Shown: positions 9,208 to 17,955 of the stretch, one piece after another
How positions within the stretch are numbered: position 1 is the stretch's first letter
Layout: the number at the start of each line of letters is the position of its first letter
NCBI GenBank assembly: GCA_050176585.1
Contig: JBFXHX010000005.1
Location: 1-64,000, forward strand
DNA: 64,000 nt
Direction of reading: 5' to 3'
Origin: CAYYWP01 sp050176585
GTDB taxonomy: Bacteria > Desulfobacterota > Binatia > HRBIN30 > CADEER01
Position numbers and translations under genes: made by a program
Notes under the pieces: generated by a model
The model's database searches: none
The model's input: the letters and a program-made list of their open reading frames with translations, nothing else
Told to the model about the DNA's origin: nothing

Positions 9208-9915
9208 ATGGAGACTGTCGCCAGCGCGATCGCGATCAAAGCGCCTGATGGCCAGATGTCGGGTCACCTGGTGCGCCCAGCGGCGCCTCGTCGGTATCCG
9301 GCGGTTCTCGTCATCATGGAGGCGTTCGGGCTGAACGACCACATCAAAGGTGTGGCAGCGCGAGTCGCTACCCAGGGCTACGCCGCTCTCGCACCGGACG
9401 TGTACTACCGCGAGAAGAACAATGTGGTCGCGTACGATCAGCTACCGGATGCCATCCGGCTGATGAGCCGTCTGGCTGACGACAAGATCGCGGCGGATAT
9501 CTCGGCGGCTGTTCAGTACTTGCAATCGCAGGACTTCGTCCGTGCCGATCGCATCGGGATCATGGGGTTCTGTATGGGCGGTCGCATCAGTTTCTTGAGC
9601 GCGTGCCGCATCCCCGGCATCGCGGCCTCGGTGCCTTTTTACGGCGGCGGGATAGGTGCCCTGCTGGGCGAGGCCTCTAACATCCAATGCCCGATGCTGC
9701 TCTTCTTTGGCGGCCAGGATGCCTACATTCCGAACGATGAGGTGGCGCGCATCGAGAAGGCGCTTTCCGAGCTCGGCAAGCGCGCGGAGGTGAAGCTGTA
9801 TCCGGACGCTCCGCACGGCTTCTTTTGCGACGAACGGGATTCATATCGAGCAGATACCGCTCGCGATGCGTGGAAGCACCTGAACGCATTTCTCGCCGAG
9901 CATTTGCAGTCGTGA
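9208..9915 (+). CDS. Dienelactone hydrolase family protein
   Basis: 235 aa, alpha/beta hydrolase of the carboxymethylenebutenolidase family, full length. The Cys-Asp-His triad is visible: Cys122 (GFCMGG), Asp171 (GGQDAY) and His203 (APHGFF). These enzymes open lactones such as dienelactone in chlorocatechol breakdown, but many members have other substrates. AGGAGG precedes the ATG. Its stop TGA overlaps the GTG of the next gene (GTGA), so the two are translationally coupled. Substrate not determined. Confidence 0.9.
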   Translation: METVASAIAIKAPDGQMSGHLVRPAAPRRYPAVLVIMEAFGLNDHIKGVAARVATQGYAALAPDVYYREKNNVVAYDQLPDAIRLMSRLADDKIAADISAAVQYLQSQDFVRADRIGIMGFCMGGRISFLSACRIPGIAASVPFYGGGIGALLGEASNIQCPMLLFFGGQDAYIPNDEVARIEKALSELGKRAEVKLYPDAPHGFFCDERDSYRADTARDAWKHLNAFLAEHLQS

Positions 9916-10652
9916 ACGGCGCGCCTGTCACCCTCGCTGGCGCCGGCGGCACCGCCCCGCTCGTGCTCACGTGTGAGCACGCATCCGTGGACGTTCCGCC
10001 CGAATACCAACACCTCGGGTTGTCTGCCGCTGAGATCAATGAGCACATCGGGTGGGACATCGGCGCGGCGCCGGTGACCCAAGAGCTGAGCCGCGTATTG
10101 GGCGTGCCTGCCGTGCTGAGCGGAGCCTCACGCCTGCTGGTGGACTGCAATCGGGCACTCACCGACCCCGACCTGATTCCGCACGTGAGCTGCGGCGTGC
10201 CCATTCCGGGCAATGCGCAGATCGATCCGCCGGAGCGCGCCGTGCGGTTGGCGCGCTTTTACGAGCCCTATCATGCGGCCGTCGATGCCGAGCTGGCTCG
10301 ACATCCCGGGGCGATGTTGCTGAGCGTTCACTCCTTCACGCCATCGCTGAACGGCCAGGTGCGCGCATTCGACGTCGGCGTGTTGTTCGACGCCTTTGAA
10401 TGGCTGGCGGCGATGCTCGCCGATGGCATCTCCCGCACCGGATTCTCCGTGCGCATGAACGAACCGTACTCCGGTCTCGCCGGCCTGATTTTCAGCGCTC
10501 GGTCGCACGGTCGGCGGCACGGCGTGCGCTATCTCGAGCTCGAAATCAACAATCGGCTCGTGTCCAACGAGAGCGACGGGCGCGCAGTCGCGCGCCGGCT
10601 GGCCCCAGCGGTTGCCGCCGTTGCGGAAGCGCGGAATCGAGAAGGAAGCTGA
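9912..10652 (+). CDS. N-formylglutamate amidohydrolase family protein
   Basis: 246 aa. I place the start at the GTG 9912, which overlaps the upstream stop (GTGA); the frame is open further upstream but only as a shadow of the hydrolase gene. Family features: LVLTCEHAS near the N-terminus, then WDIGA, the ASRLLVDCNR motif, and LLSVHSFTP with a likely metal-binding His. The family removes formyl or similar groups from N-formylglutamate in histidine breakdown and includes other amidohydrolases. No hut genes are seen nearby. It is followed after 3 bases by a formyl-THF hydrolase-like gene, which suggests a joint role in formyl-group metabolism. Confidence 0.85.
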   Translation: MNGAPVTLAGAGGTAPLVLTCEHASVDVPPEYQHLGLSAAEINEHIGWDIGAAPVTQELSRVLGVPAVLSGASRLLVDCNRALTDPDLIPHVSCGVPIPGNAQIDPPERAVRLARFYEPYHAAVDAELARHPGAMLLSVHSFTPSLNGQVRAFDVGVLFDAFEWLAAMLADGISRTGFSVRMNEPYSGLAGLIFSARSHGRRHGVRYLELEINNRLVSNESDGRAVARRLAPAVAAVAEARNREGS

Positions 10653-10655
10653 ACA

Positions 10656-11591
10656 ATGCGGTCCACCACCCGGGTCGTCTTGATAGGCCAAGCGGCTTTT
10701 GGCGAGCAGGTGCTCGATGGGTTGCTCGCGCGCGGCCATGCGGTGGCTGCAGTGTACTGCCGTCCGGATGCGCCCGGCGCAAAACCCGACCCCCTGAAAG
10801 TTCGCGCGCTCGGCTTGGGGATTCCCGTTCTGCAGCACCCGACCCTAAACGGCCGCGAGGTCGCGCGCGAATTCGCCGCGCACGGTGCGGATCTGGGCGT
10901 GCTCGCGTACGTGACCCAGATCGTTCCCGCGACCGTATTCGACGCGCCGCGCTACGGCAGCATCTGTTTCCATCCGTCGCTGTTGCCGCGCTATCGCGGC
11001 GGCAGCGCAATTCCCTGGCAGATCATTCGGGGTGAGGAGCGGACTGGCGTGACGGTGTTCTGGGTGGACGCCGGTATCGATACCGGCCCCATCTTGCTGC
11101 AGAAGGAAGCGACGATTCTTCCGGACGACACCGCCGCGACGCTGTATTACAACACGCTCTTCAAGCTCGGTGTGGAAGCGATGCTGGAAGCCGTCGATCG
11201 CGTCGCAGCCGGTACCGCCCCGCGCCGCATGCAGGACGAGTCACGGGCCACCTACGATCCGCTGTGTGGCGATGCGCACGCTCGGGTCGATTGGTGCCGG
11301 CCGGTGGCGGCGCTCTACAACCTGATCCGTGGCTGCGATCCCCACCCCGGCGCGTTCATCGAGCGCGCCGGCGAGAAGCTGCGGTTCTATGATGCGCGGC
11401 TCGCCGACGGGCGGGGAGTACCCGGTACCATACTTGCGATCGGAGCGGATGGGATTACCGTAGCGGCGGCGGACGGCGCCATTCGCATTGCGCGGCTGCG
11501 CGCGGGCGGACACAAGATCCCGGCGAGCGAAGCCGCCGGAGCACTGAAATTGCTCCCCGGCGACGCCTTCGACGCGGATCCGCACGACTGA
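10656..11591 (+). CDS. Formyltransferase-fold protein resembling the 10-formyl-THF hydrolase domain (ALDH1L1 N-terminus)
   Basis: 311 aa: N-terminal formyltransferase domain (about 1-200) and C-terminal OB-like domain. The catalytic His106 (FHPSLLPRYRGG) and Asp142 (DAGIDTGPILLQKE) fall at the same numbers as in the hydrolase domain of 10-formyltetrahydrofolate dehydrogenase. The Asn that Met-tRNA formyltransferase has two residues before the His is Cys104 here; the dehydrogenase family also lacks this Asn. The segments after the His and Asp read more like that domain than like Fmt. I therefore favour a formyl-THF hydrolase or other formyl-transfer role over initiator-tRNA formylation. Coupled operon with the two upstream genes. 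Confidence 0.75.
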   Translation: MRSTTRVVLIGQAAFGEQVLDGLLARGHAVAAVYCRPDAPGAKPDPLKVRALGLGIPVLQHPTLNGREVAREFAAHGADLGVLAYVTQIVPATVFDAPRYGSICFHPSLLPRYRGGSAIPWQIIRGEERTGVTVFWVDAGIDTGPILLQKEATILPDDTAATLYYNTLFKLGVEAMLEAVDRVAAGTAPRRMQDESRATYDPLCGDAHARVDWCRPVAALYNLIRGCDPHPGAFIERAGEKLRFYDARLADGRGVPGTILAIGADGITVAAADGAIRIARLRAGGHKIPASEAAGALKLLPGDAFDADPHD

Positions 11592-11678
11592 GACATCGCC
11601 GCCCTCCCTGCACCGAGCCGCTGAAGCGGCTGCTGCGGGCGTTGACGGTCAGCGCTGCGGCCGCCGCGCCGGGTAAGC

Positions 11679-12173
11679 TCACGCGGGATATTCCAGCTCG
11701 AGCAGCAGCGCGCCGCTATCGACCATTTGTCCTGACGAGACGTGCACCGAGCGTACCGTGCCAGCGGCCGCCGCGGTGATGCGATGCTCCATCTTCATCG
11801 CCTCGACAATCACCAATCCATCGCCAGCGGCGACTGCCTGTCCGGGTTGCACCAGGACCTGTAACACTTTGCCCGGCATGGGCGCGGCGACCTGCGGCGA
11901 CGCGGAGTGCGCGCCGCTGTCCACTGCAGCTCCGGTCTGGACCATGAAGGGATAGAGTTCACCATCGATCCACACGTGCAGGGCTGTGCGCTGACGCACG
12001 GCATACACCACGTGAGATTGGTTGCCGAGCGCGAGCTGCATGGTTGCATCGTCGATCAGCGCCGCGTCCACGGTATGTGCTGTCCCATCCACTGCGATGG
12101 TGAAGCGCCCCGGGGCGTCGCGGTGCACGGTGAGGGCGACTTGCCGCGTTCCGCACCGGTACTTGAGCTGCAT
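11679..12173 (-). CDS. Biotin carboxyl carrier part of a split acyl-CoA (methylcrotonyl-type) carboxylase alpha subunit
   Basis: 164 aa. The biotinylation motif EAMKME is present with Lys127 as the attachment site, preceded by the BT-like linker domain (residues 1-90) and MPGKVLQVLVQPG. The start ATG at 12173 shares its A with the stop of the biotin carboxylase gene (TGATG), so translation is probably by re-initiation. Together the two products total 662 residues, about the length of a normal one-piece MccA, and the join falls after a WRLGGG segment that corresponds to the linker of fused MccA. A long open frame continues upstream to 12332 but only as antisense-like shadow coding. Confidence 0.88.
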   Translation of the reverse strand: MQLKYRCGTRQVALTVHRDAPGRFTIAVDGTAHTVDAALIDDATMQLALGNQSHVVYAVRQRTALHVWIDGELYPFMVQTGAAVDSGAHSASPQVAAPMPGKVLQVLVQPGQAVAAGDGLVIVEAMKMEHRITAAAAGTVRSVHVSSGQMVDSGALLLELEYPA

Positions 12174-13669
12174 CAGCGGGCTCCGCCGCCGAGCCGCCAG
12201 GCTCCGAGCGTTTGCCAGGGCGAAGCCATCGGCTGGTGAGCTTCGGTCGCCGCGTTGGCGGGCTGGGCGAGCTCGCTGTACACCGCGGCGGCTATTGCAG
12301 CGAGCTCCAGGCGCGCATCGCTGGGTCGCCAATTCGATAGATGCTGGTCCAGGAACTGTGTGTGTGTAGTGCCCTCAACGAACGCGGGCTGCTCCAGCAC
12401 GTCAATGAGATAGGAGATGTTGGTCGTTATCCCCAGGACGGGATAGGAGCGCAGCGCCGCGACCATGCGCCGCCGCGCGGCCTCGCGATCCTCGGCCCAG
12501 ACGGACAGCTTCGCCAGCATCGGATCGTAGTGCACGGGGACCTCGTCACCTTCTTCCACGCCCGAATCGATTCGTATGCCCGGACCTTGCGGCTCGCGCA
12601 TGAAGGCAATACGGCCAGGACTCGGAAGAAACTCACGCGTGGGATCCTCGGCGTACACGCGGCACTCGATCGAGTGGCCGCGAGGCCGAATGTCCGCCTG
12701 CGTGAGCCATAATTGCTCGCCGTCGGCAATGCGCAGCTGAGCTGCCACGAGGTCCACTCCGGTGATCCACTCCGTAATCGGGTGCTCCACCTGCAGGCGT
12801 GTGTTCATCTCGAGAAAATAAAACTGGCGGTCATCGGTGACCAGAAACTCCACGGTACCGGCACTGGCGTACCCCACACTCTGGGCGCTCGCGATGGCGG
12901 CGTTTGCCAGGCGCTTTCGCAGCGCCGCCGAGATGCCGGGTGAAGGGGCTTCCTCCACGATCTTTTGGTGGCGTCGCTGGATGGAGCATTCGCGCTCTCC
13001 GAGGTGGATAGTGCTTCCGCGGAGATCGGCGAGCACCTGCACCTCCACATGCCGCGCGCGCTCGAAGTAGCGTTCGACGAAGAGGCGGCCATCTCCGAAC
13101 GCGGCAGTGGCTTCCCGCGCGGCGGCTTCGCGAGCCGCGGCGAAGTCTCTTCCCTCGCGAACCAAGCGCATGCCTTTGCCACCGCCTCCGGCAGCGGCTT
13201 TGATGAGCACCGGATAGCCGAGATTTTCAGCAGCGCGGCGCGCCTCGTCGGGGTCCTCCGGAAGGTGCTCGATCGCCGGAATGGTCGGCACGCCCGCTGC
13301 GGCGACTCTGGCGCGCGCTTGCGTCTTGTCACCCATGATGGCGATCGCCTCGGCGCTCGGCCCGACGAAGAGCAATCCGGCGTCGGCGACTGCGCGCGCG
13401 AAAGCGGCATTCTCCGCCAGAAAGCCGTAACCGGGATGCACCGCGTCTGCGTTCAGCGTGCGTGCGGCGTCCATTACGGCGTCGATGTTCAGATAGCTGT
13501 CGCGGGCCGGCGGCGGACCGACACAGCAGGCAGCATCAGCCGCCCGTACATGCACAGCGCGGAGGTCGGCTTCGGAGTAGATTGCCAGCGGGACGACACC
13601 GCGCTCGCGACTGGCGCGCGCGATGCGTACCGCGATCTCGCCGCGATTGGCGATTAGCAGGCGCCGCAT
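12173..13669 (-). CDS. Biotin carboxylase part of a split acyl-CoA (methylcrotonyl-type) carboxylase alpha subunit
   Basis: 498 aa. It starts with the classic RRLLIANRGEIAVRI, followed by the ATP-grasp domain with the Gly-rich loop (KAAAGGGGKGMR), the MNTRLQVEHP catalytic segment and the C-terminal lobe (HYDPMLAKL). It carboxylates biotin with ATP and bicarbonate. The protein stops about 50 residues after the carboxylase fold, where MccA-type proteins normally continue into the BT and biotin domains encoded by the next gene. Gene order (carboxyltransferase, biotin carboxylase, carrier) fits one leucine/isovalerate or isoprenoid-type carboxylase operon. Confidence 0.93.
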   Translation of the reverse strand: MRRLLIANRGEIAVRIARASRERGVVPLAIYSEADLRAVHVRAADAACCVGPPPARDSYLNIDAVMDAARTLNADAVHPGYGFLAENAAFARAVADAGLLFVGPSAEAIAIMGDKTQARARVAAAGVPTIPAIEHLPEDPDEARRAAENLGYPVLIKAAAGGGGKGMRLVREGRDFAAAREAAAREATAAFGDGRLFVERYFERARHVEVQVLADLRGSTIHLGERECSIQRRHQKIVEEAPSPGISAALRKRLANAAIASAQSVGYASAGTVEFLVTDDRQFYFLEMNTRLQVEHPITEWITGVDLVAAQLRIADGEQLWLTQADIRPRGHSIECRVYAEDPTREFLPSPGRIAFMREPQGPGIRIDSGVEEGDEVPVHYDPMLAKLSVWAEDREAARRRMVAALRSYPVLGITTNISYLIDVLEQPAFVEGTTHTQFLDQHLSNWRPSDARLELAAIAAAVYSELAQPANAATEAHQPMASPWQTLGAWRLGGGAR

Positions 13670-13833
13670 TCACGCCCTCGACAACGCCGGATGCGCCGGA
13701 TCGCCGCTGAACGGCGCCACGCCCGGCCCTGTGCACTGGCCCTCGATGCAGAGGCGCTTCTATTCCGGGCGGCACCGCCGTGCGCGTCCTGCCGCATCCG
13801 CGTGTCTCGCGTCCGTCGAGGGGGCACCGACGC

Positions 13834-15441
13834 TCACATCCGATACACGCCGACGCTCGTCGGCGGGATCGGCGCGTTCGCTGCTGCGCCGAGCGCCAAC
13901 CCGAGCACATCGCGGGTTTCGGCCGGATCGATGACGCCGTCGTCCCAGAGCCGCGCCGTGGCGTAGTACGGGTCGCCTTCCTCTTCATACTTCGCGCGGA
14001 TGGGCGCGGTAAATCGATCCTGTTCTTCTGAGGACAGCGTTTCACCGCGAGCGGCCAGCTGCTGGAGCTTGACGGTCAACAGCGTGCTCGCGGCTTGATC
14101 CCCACCCATCACCGAAATCCGCGAGTTCGGCCAGGTGAAGAGAAACCGCGGGCTGTAGGCTCGTCCGCACATCCCGTAATTTCCCGCGCCGTTCGAGGCA
14201 CCGACCAACACGGTGAATTTGGGTACGGCAGCGGTCGCGACCGCGTGCACCATCTTGGCACCGTCCTTCGCAATACCGCCCTGCTCATACCGCTTCCCGA
14301 CCATGAACCCGGTGATGTTCTGCAGGAACAGCAGGGGAATTCTGCGCTGGCAGCAGAGCTCGATGAAGTGCGTACCCTTGAGCGCTGATTCCGAGAAGAG
14401 CACGCCGTTGTTTGCGACGATGCCGACGCGATAGCCGTGGATGCGCGCGAAGCCGGTGACGAGCGTCTGCCCGTACAGCGCTTTGAATTCGTCTAGGGCA
14501 CTCCCATCTACGAGGCGAGCGATGACCTCTCGGATATCGTATGGCTGTCGCGGGTCCGCGGGGATGATGCCGTATATTTCCGCGGGATCGTATGCTGGTT
14601 CCTCGGATGCCTCGGGTTCGAGCGATGGCTGGCGGCGCGCGCCGAGATTGGCGAAGATGCGGCGCGTGATCGCGATGGCATCGACGTCGTTGGCTGCGAG
14701 ATGATCGGCGACGCCGGAGACGCGGGTGTGGACGTCACCACCGCCGAGCTCTTCCGCGGTGACCTCTTCCCCGGTTGCGGCCCTGACCAGGGGCGGACCG
14801 CCGAGAAAAATGGTGCCCGTGTCACGCACGATCACCGCCTCATCGCACATGGCAGGCACGTACGCGCCCCCGGCAGTACACGACCCCATCACCACTGCGA
14901 CCTGCACGGCGCCGAGCGCCGAGAGCCGCGCCTGATTGTAGAAGATACGACCAAAGTGATCGCGGTCCGGAAATATCTCGGCTTGTAACGGCAGGAACGC
15001 TCCGCCGGAGTCGACCAAGTACACGCAGGGCAGGTGGTTCTCCAATGCGATCTCCTGCGCGCGCAAGTGCTTCTTCACCGTGATGGGGAAGTAGGTACCG
15101 CCCTTGACCGTCGCATCATTCGCCACGATGACGGCTTGGCGGCCATGGATGGTGCCGATCCCCGTGATGATGCCGGCGGCCGGCGCCTCGTTGCCGTAGA
15201 GGCCGTTTGCGGCGAGTGCGGAGAGCTCCAGGAAAGGCGTGCTCGGATCCAGGAGCGCTTCCACCCGATCGCGCGGCAACAGCTTGCCCCGCTCCGTGTG
15301 TTTGCGCTTGGCCGCCTCCGGCCCACCTGACCGGGCCCAACCCATGCGCTCGCGGAGCTCGTCCACCAGCGACTGTATCCGCCGCCGATTCTCCTGGAAT
15401 CCAGAGTCGCTGGAGTGGAGCTTGGTCTCAATTCGCGTCAT
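13834..15441 (-). CDS. Methylcrotonyl-CoA carboxylase-type carboxyltransferase (beta subunit)
   Basis: 535 aa, the length of MCC beta. It shows the strongly conserved family segments VKKHLRAQEIA, YLVDSGGAFLP, FGRIFYNQARLSA, VMGSCTAGGAYVPAM and TAEELGGGDVHTR, which set MCC and geranyl-CoA carboxylases apart from propionyl-CoA carboxylases. It transfers the carboxyl group from biotin to the acyl-CoA. The rest of the leucine pathway (isovaleryl-CoA dehydrogenase, AtuC/LiuC hydratase, HMG-CoA lyase) is not next to it, so the exact substrate (3-methylcrotonyl- or geranyl-CoA) is open. First gene of the operon; 164 bases separate it from the biotin carboxylase. Confidence 0.92.
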   Translation of the reverse strand: MTRIETKLHSSDSGFQENRRRIQSLVDELRERMGWARSGGPEAAKRKHTERGKLLPRDRVEALLDPSTPFLELSALAANGLYGNEAPAAGIITGIGTIHGRQAVIVANDATVKGGTYFPITVKKHLRAQEIALENHLPCVYLVDSGGAFLPLQAEIFPDRDHFGRIFYNQARLSALGAVQVAVVMGSCTAGGAYVPAMCDEAVIVRDTGTIFLGGPPLVRAATGEEVTAEELGGGDVHTRVSGVADHLAANDVDAIAITRRIFANLGARRQPSLEPEASEEPAYDPAEIYGIIPADPRQPYDIREVIARLVDGSALDEFKALYGQTLVTGFARIHGYRVGIVANNGVLFSESALKGTHFIELCCQRRIPLLFLQNITGFMVGKRYEQGGIAKDGAKMVHAVATAAVPKFTVLVGASNGAGNYGMCGRAYSPRFLFTWPNSRISVMGGDQAASTLLTVKLQQLAARGETLSSEEQDRFTAPIRAKYEEEGDPYYATARLWDDGVIDPAETRDVLGLALGAAANAPIPPTSVGVYRM

Positions 15442-15589
15442 GCCGTGCGCCTGCGCGCTGCGCGGTGAGCGCAGCAGCCGATCCCTGTCGCGCTACACGA
15501 TAGGCCCCGAGCGTCGCAAGCCCGGTCGCCAAGGTCAGCTTACTCACGATACGAGCAGAGTGTTCGGTGGTGGCGGGAGGACCGTCCAG

Positions 15590-16420
15590 CTACGAGCGGC
15601 GGAGGTGCCGGTCCAAGAAATCGCGGAGCACCGCCGCTAGTGCCTCGGGCCGGTCGAGCATGACGTGGTGATGTGCGTCGGCAATCTCCGCGAGCTCGAC
15701 GTGGGATGCGGCAGCGCGGTACTCCGCCAGCGCCGCAGCATCGACGATGGCACTGCGCGCGGCGCGCACGGCCAGGATTGGGCAGCGGGCGGCGGTCAGG
15801 TAGGGGGCGAGATCTTGCGGTCGAGCCCCGGTGAGCGCCCGGCGGTCGAACTTGAGCGTCAATGTGCCGTTGCCGTCGGCGACGATGCTGTGCCGCGCGA
15901 TGTGGGCGAGGACGTCGGGGCCGGCAGTCGTCGCTGCGGGGAGCAACCGAAATCGTTCCACTGCGTCCTCGGCGGACACGTAGCGCGGATGTGGGAGCTT
16001 GCAGAGCGCCTCGAGGTACCGCGCCGAGCGCGGCAGGATCCGCGCGCGGCTGTCGACGACCGCTAACGCAGCCAGTGTGGGCAGTCCGTAACCCGCATAA
16101 CGCATGGCGACGAATCCGCCGAAGGAGTGCCCGACCAGGGCGCATCCGGTGAGCTGCAGGGCGTCGATGGCTGCGGCGATATCACCCGCATGGGCCTCCA
16201 GCGCATAATCCCCGTCCGGGGGACGTCCGCTGTCGCCGTGACCCCGCAGGTCGAGCGCCACGCATCGGTAGGTGTCCTCCAGGTGGGGCAGGACGAAGTC
16301 CCACCAGTGGGCGTGCGCTGAGCCGCCATGCAGGAACAGTACGGCGGGGCAGTTGCGGCTGCCCCATTCCAGGTAATGGAGCGAGAGACCGTTAGCGCTG
16401 AAACGACCGTCGGTGGGCAT
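15590..16420 (-). CDS. Alpha/beta hydrolase
   Basis: 276 aa from the ATG at 16420 (MPTDGRFSANGLSLHYLEWG); this start avoids overlap with the bolA-like gene. The fold is canonical: oxyanion loop FLHGGSAHAHWW, nucleophile elbow GHSFGG and a late His in ADAHHHVMLDRP. The substrate cannot be told from sequence; esterase, haloalkane dehalogenase-like or C-C hydrolase activities are all possible. It is the last gene of a packed minus-strand run beginning at 18961. Confidence 0.85.
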   Translation of the reverse strand: MPTDGRFSANGLSLHYLEWGSRNCPAVLFLHGGSAHAHWWDFVLPHLEDTYRCVALDLRGHGDSGRPPDGDYALEAHAGDIAAAIDALQLTGCALVGHSFGGFVAMRYAGYGLPTLAALAVVDSRARILPRSARYLEALCKLPHPRYVSAEDAVERFRLLPAATTAGPDVLAHIARHSIVADGNGTLTLKFDRRALTGARPQDLAPYLTAARCPILAVRAARSAIVDAAALAEYRAAASHVELAEIADAHHHVMLDRPEALAAVLRDFLDRHLRRS

Positions 16421-16443
16421 CGAGGGGCGTTGAGAGCGCCCGC

Positions 16444-16776
16444 CTACCGGTTGGAGCGTGCGCCCGCAGCTTGCCGCGCTCTCTCCGCCTGCCACTCGTC
16501 TGGCGTGAGTGTGCGCAGCGCCAGCGCGTGCACGCTGGAGCCCATCGCTTCACCGAGGTGGGCGTAGACGGCGCGCTGTCGCGCGAGCGCACTCTGCCCG
16601 CCGAACGACGCAGAGACGATCAGCACTCGAAAGTGTCCGCCCCCCGCAGCAGCGCCGGCGTGCCCCCGGTGCAGGTCGCTTTCGTCGATAACCTCGAGGT
16701 GTACCGGCGCGAAACGGTCACGCAGTAGGTGCGTCAACCAGGCCACGCGGTCGAGTGGGGCCGCCGCGTCGTTCAC
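16444..16776 (-). CDS. BolA family protein
   Basis: 110 aa from the GTG at 16776, which overlaps the stop of the upstream lipoprotein gene (GTGA). It has the BolA core: HLEVIDES-x-H-x-GH, a hydrophobic strand, then RVLIVSASFGGQSALARQR and the terminal helix with VHALALRTLTPDEW. BolA proteins bind [2Fe-2S] clusters with monothiol glutaredoxins and act in iron handling or envelope stress. No glutaredoxin gene lies nearby. Confidence 0.85.
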   Translation of the reverse strand: MNDAAAPLDRVAWLTHLLRDRFAPVHLEVIDESDLHRGHAGAAAGGGHFRVLIVSASFGGQSALARQRAVYAHLGEAMGSSVHALALRTLTPDEWQAERARQAAGARSNR

Positions 16777-17414
16777 TGTGCCTCCGTGGTCGCTGCACCG
16801 TTCGCGAGCTGACACGCGTACCGCGTCGGCGCGTCATCCCCGACCCTGCGTGCGACCACTTCGAGCGACGCGCCGCTCAGCGACATCAGCGGCTGCTGCG
16901 TATCGATCACCACGTAGCCCTCGAGCGGCTGCTGCGGGCCGAAGCTTCCGTCGGAGAGGAGCTTGTTGCTGATCATGAAATGATACGACTCCCGGACGTC
17001 ATCGCTCACGCCGCCGCCCTGTTCGCCGCGCGCGAGGTAGGACATGTCGGCATCGGCGATCATCGTGCGTCGCAACAGCTCGAGCGCGCGCGGCTGATCG
17101 AAGACACGCGCGGTAGTACCGTCCGGAAATGCGACTTTGAAATCCTGCAAGCCGAAGCCGAAGTACGACTGCCCGGTGCCTTGCAGGACGACTCGCATGA
17201 CCAGCAGCCGAGAGGGCACATCGAGCAGCGCCGGATTCGCCACCAGTCGGAACACCGGCGCGGCTGTGACGGCGAAATCGACCGGCGATCCCACGCCCTC
17301 CCCCGGCGTCGGTGGCACGGCCGGCCTGCCGCCGAGCCATGCCGGCAGCGCGCATGCGCTGGCGCCGAACAGCACCAGCAGCGCCAATCCGGTCTGCGCT
17401 GTGTACCGGCTCAT
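16773..17414 (-). CDS. Hypothetical lipoprotein
   Basis: 213 aa from the ATG at 17414. The signal peptide ends in a lipobox (ASAC, Cys21), so it is likely a lipoprotein of the inner or outer membrane. The mature region seems mixed alpha/beta without a motif I know; segments such as YFGFGLQDFKVAFPDG and EGYVVIDTQQP suggest a beta-rich fold. It overlaps the bolA-like gene by 4 bases and follows the PPOX gene, so it is part of the same transcription unit. Confidence 0.72.
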   Translation of the reverse strand: MSRYTAQTGLALLVLFGASACALPAWLGGRPAVPPTPGEGVGSPVDFAVTAAPVFRLVANPALLDVPSRLLVMRVVLQGTGQSYFGFGLQDFKVAFPDGTTARVFDQPRALELLRRTMIADADMSYLARGEQGGGVSDDVRESYHFMISNKLLSDGSFGPQQPLEGYVVIDTQQPLMSLSGASLEVVARRVGDDAPTRYACQLANGAATTEAQ

Positions 17415-17490
17415 CTTCCACCCGCGCCTGCACATACGAGCCGAAACATACTGATGCCGGCGTGCCATGCAAGCCTCGGCCAAGGCAGGG

Positions 17491-17955
17491 TTACACACGG
17501 GCGCGCGCCGCTCGCCACAGGTGATGGCTGACCGTGGTCAGCCGCACCATCGGATGGCTTTCCGGCGCCAAAGCCATGGAGCGGTAGGCGGGGTAGCGCG
17601 CGCGCAGCGCACTCAGGGCGACCTGGTACTCGTCCCAGTCCGTCACGAGCGCTGCTTCCAGGTGCAGCAACAAGAACGCGAGCCGTTGCCAGTCCTCGTT
17701 GTAGTCGTCGACCACCAGAGCGGCGCGCGGGTTCTCGCGAATGTTGGCGAGACGCTTCAACCGCAGCGGGCCGTGCCGCTTAGCCTTCTCGTCCGCGACG
17801 AAGTACAGCCGGTCGTCGACGCGCGCGAAGCAGACGGGGATGACATGCGGCGCTCCCGTGGAATCAGCGGTGGCGAGATGCCCGACGACGTGTGCGTCCA
17901 GGAACTCCCGCGCCTCGGTATTCAGCGTGATCCGCTGCTGGTCAGGAGGGTTCAT
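17491..17955 (-). CDS. Pyridoxamine 5'-phosphate oxidase-like (PPOX) flavin/F420-type protein
   Basis: 154 aa from the ATG at 17955. It has the split-barrel fold of small PPOX proteins: EAREFLDAHVVGHLATADS, PHVIPVCFARVDDRLYF and DEKAKRHGPLRLKRLANI, with a basic/aromatic cofactor-binding face. It is closest to the Rv0121-like subgroup named as probable F420-dependent. Whether this organism has F420 cannot be judged here; FMN or heme are alternatives. The gene starts inside the last 14 bases of the upstream beta-lactamase-fold gene. Confidence 0.8.
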   Translation of the reverse strand: MNPPDQQRITLNTEAREFLDAHVVGHLATADSTGAPHVIPVCFARVDDRLYFVADEKAKRHGPLRLKRLANIRENPRAALVVDDYNEDWQRLAFLLLHLEAALVTDWDEYQVALSALRARYPAYRSMALAPESHPMVRLTTVSHHLWRAARARV

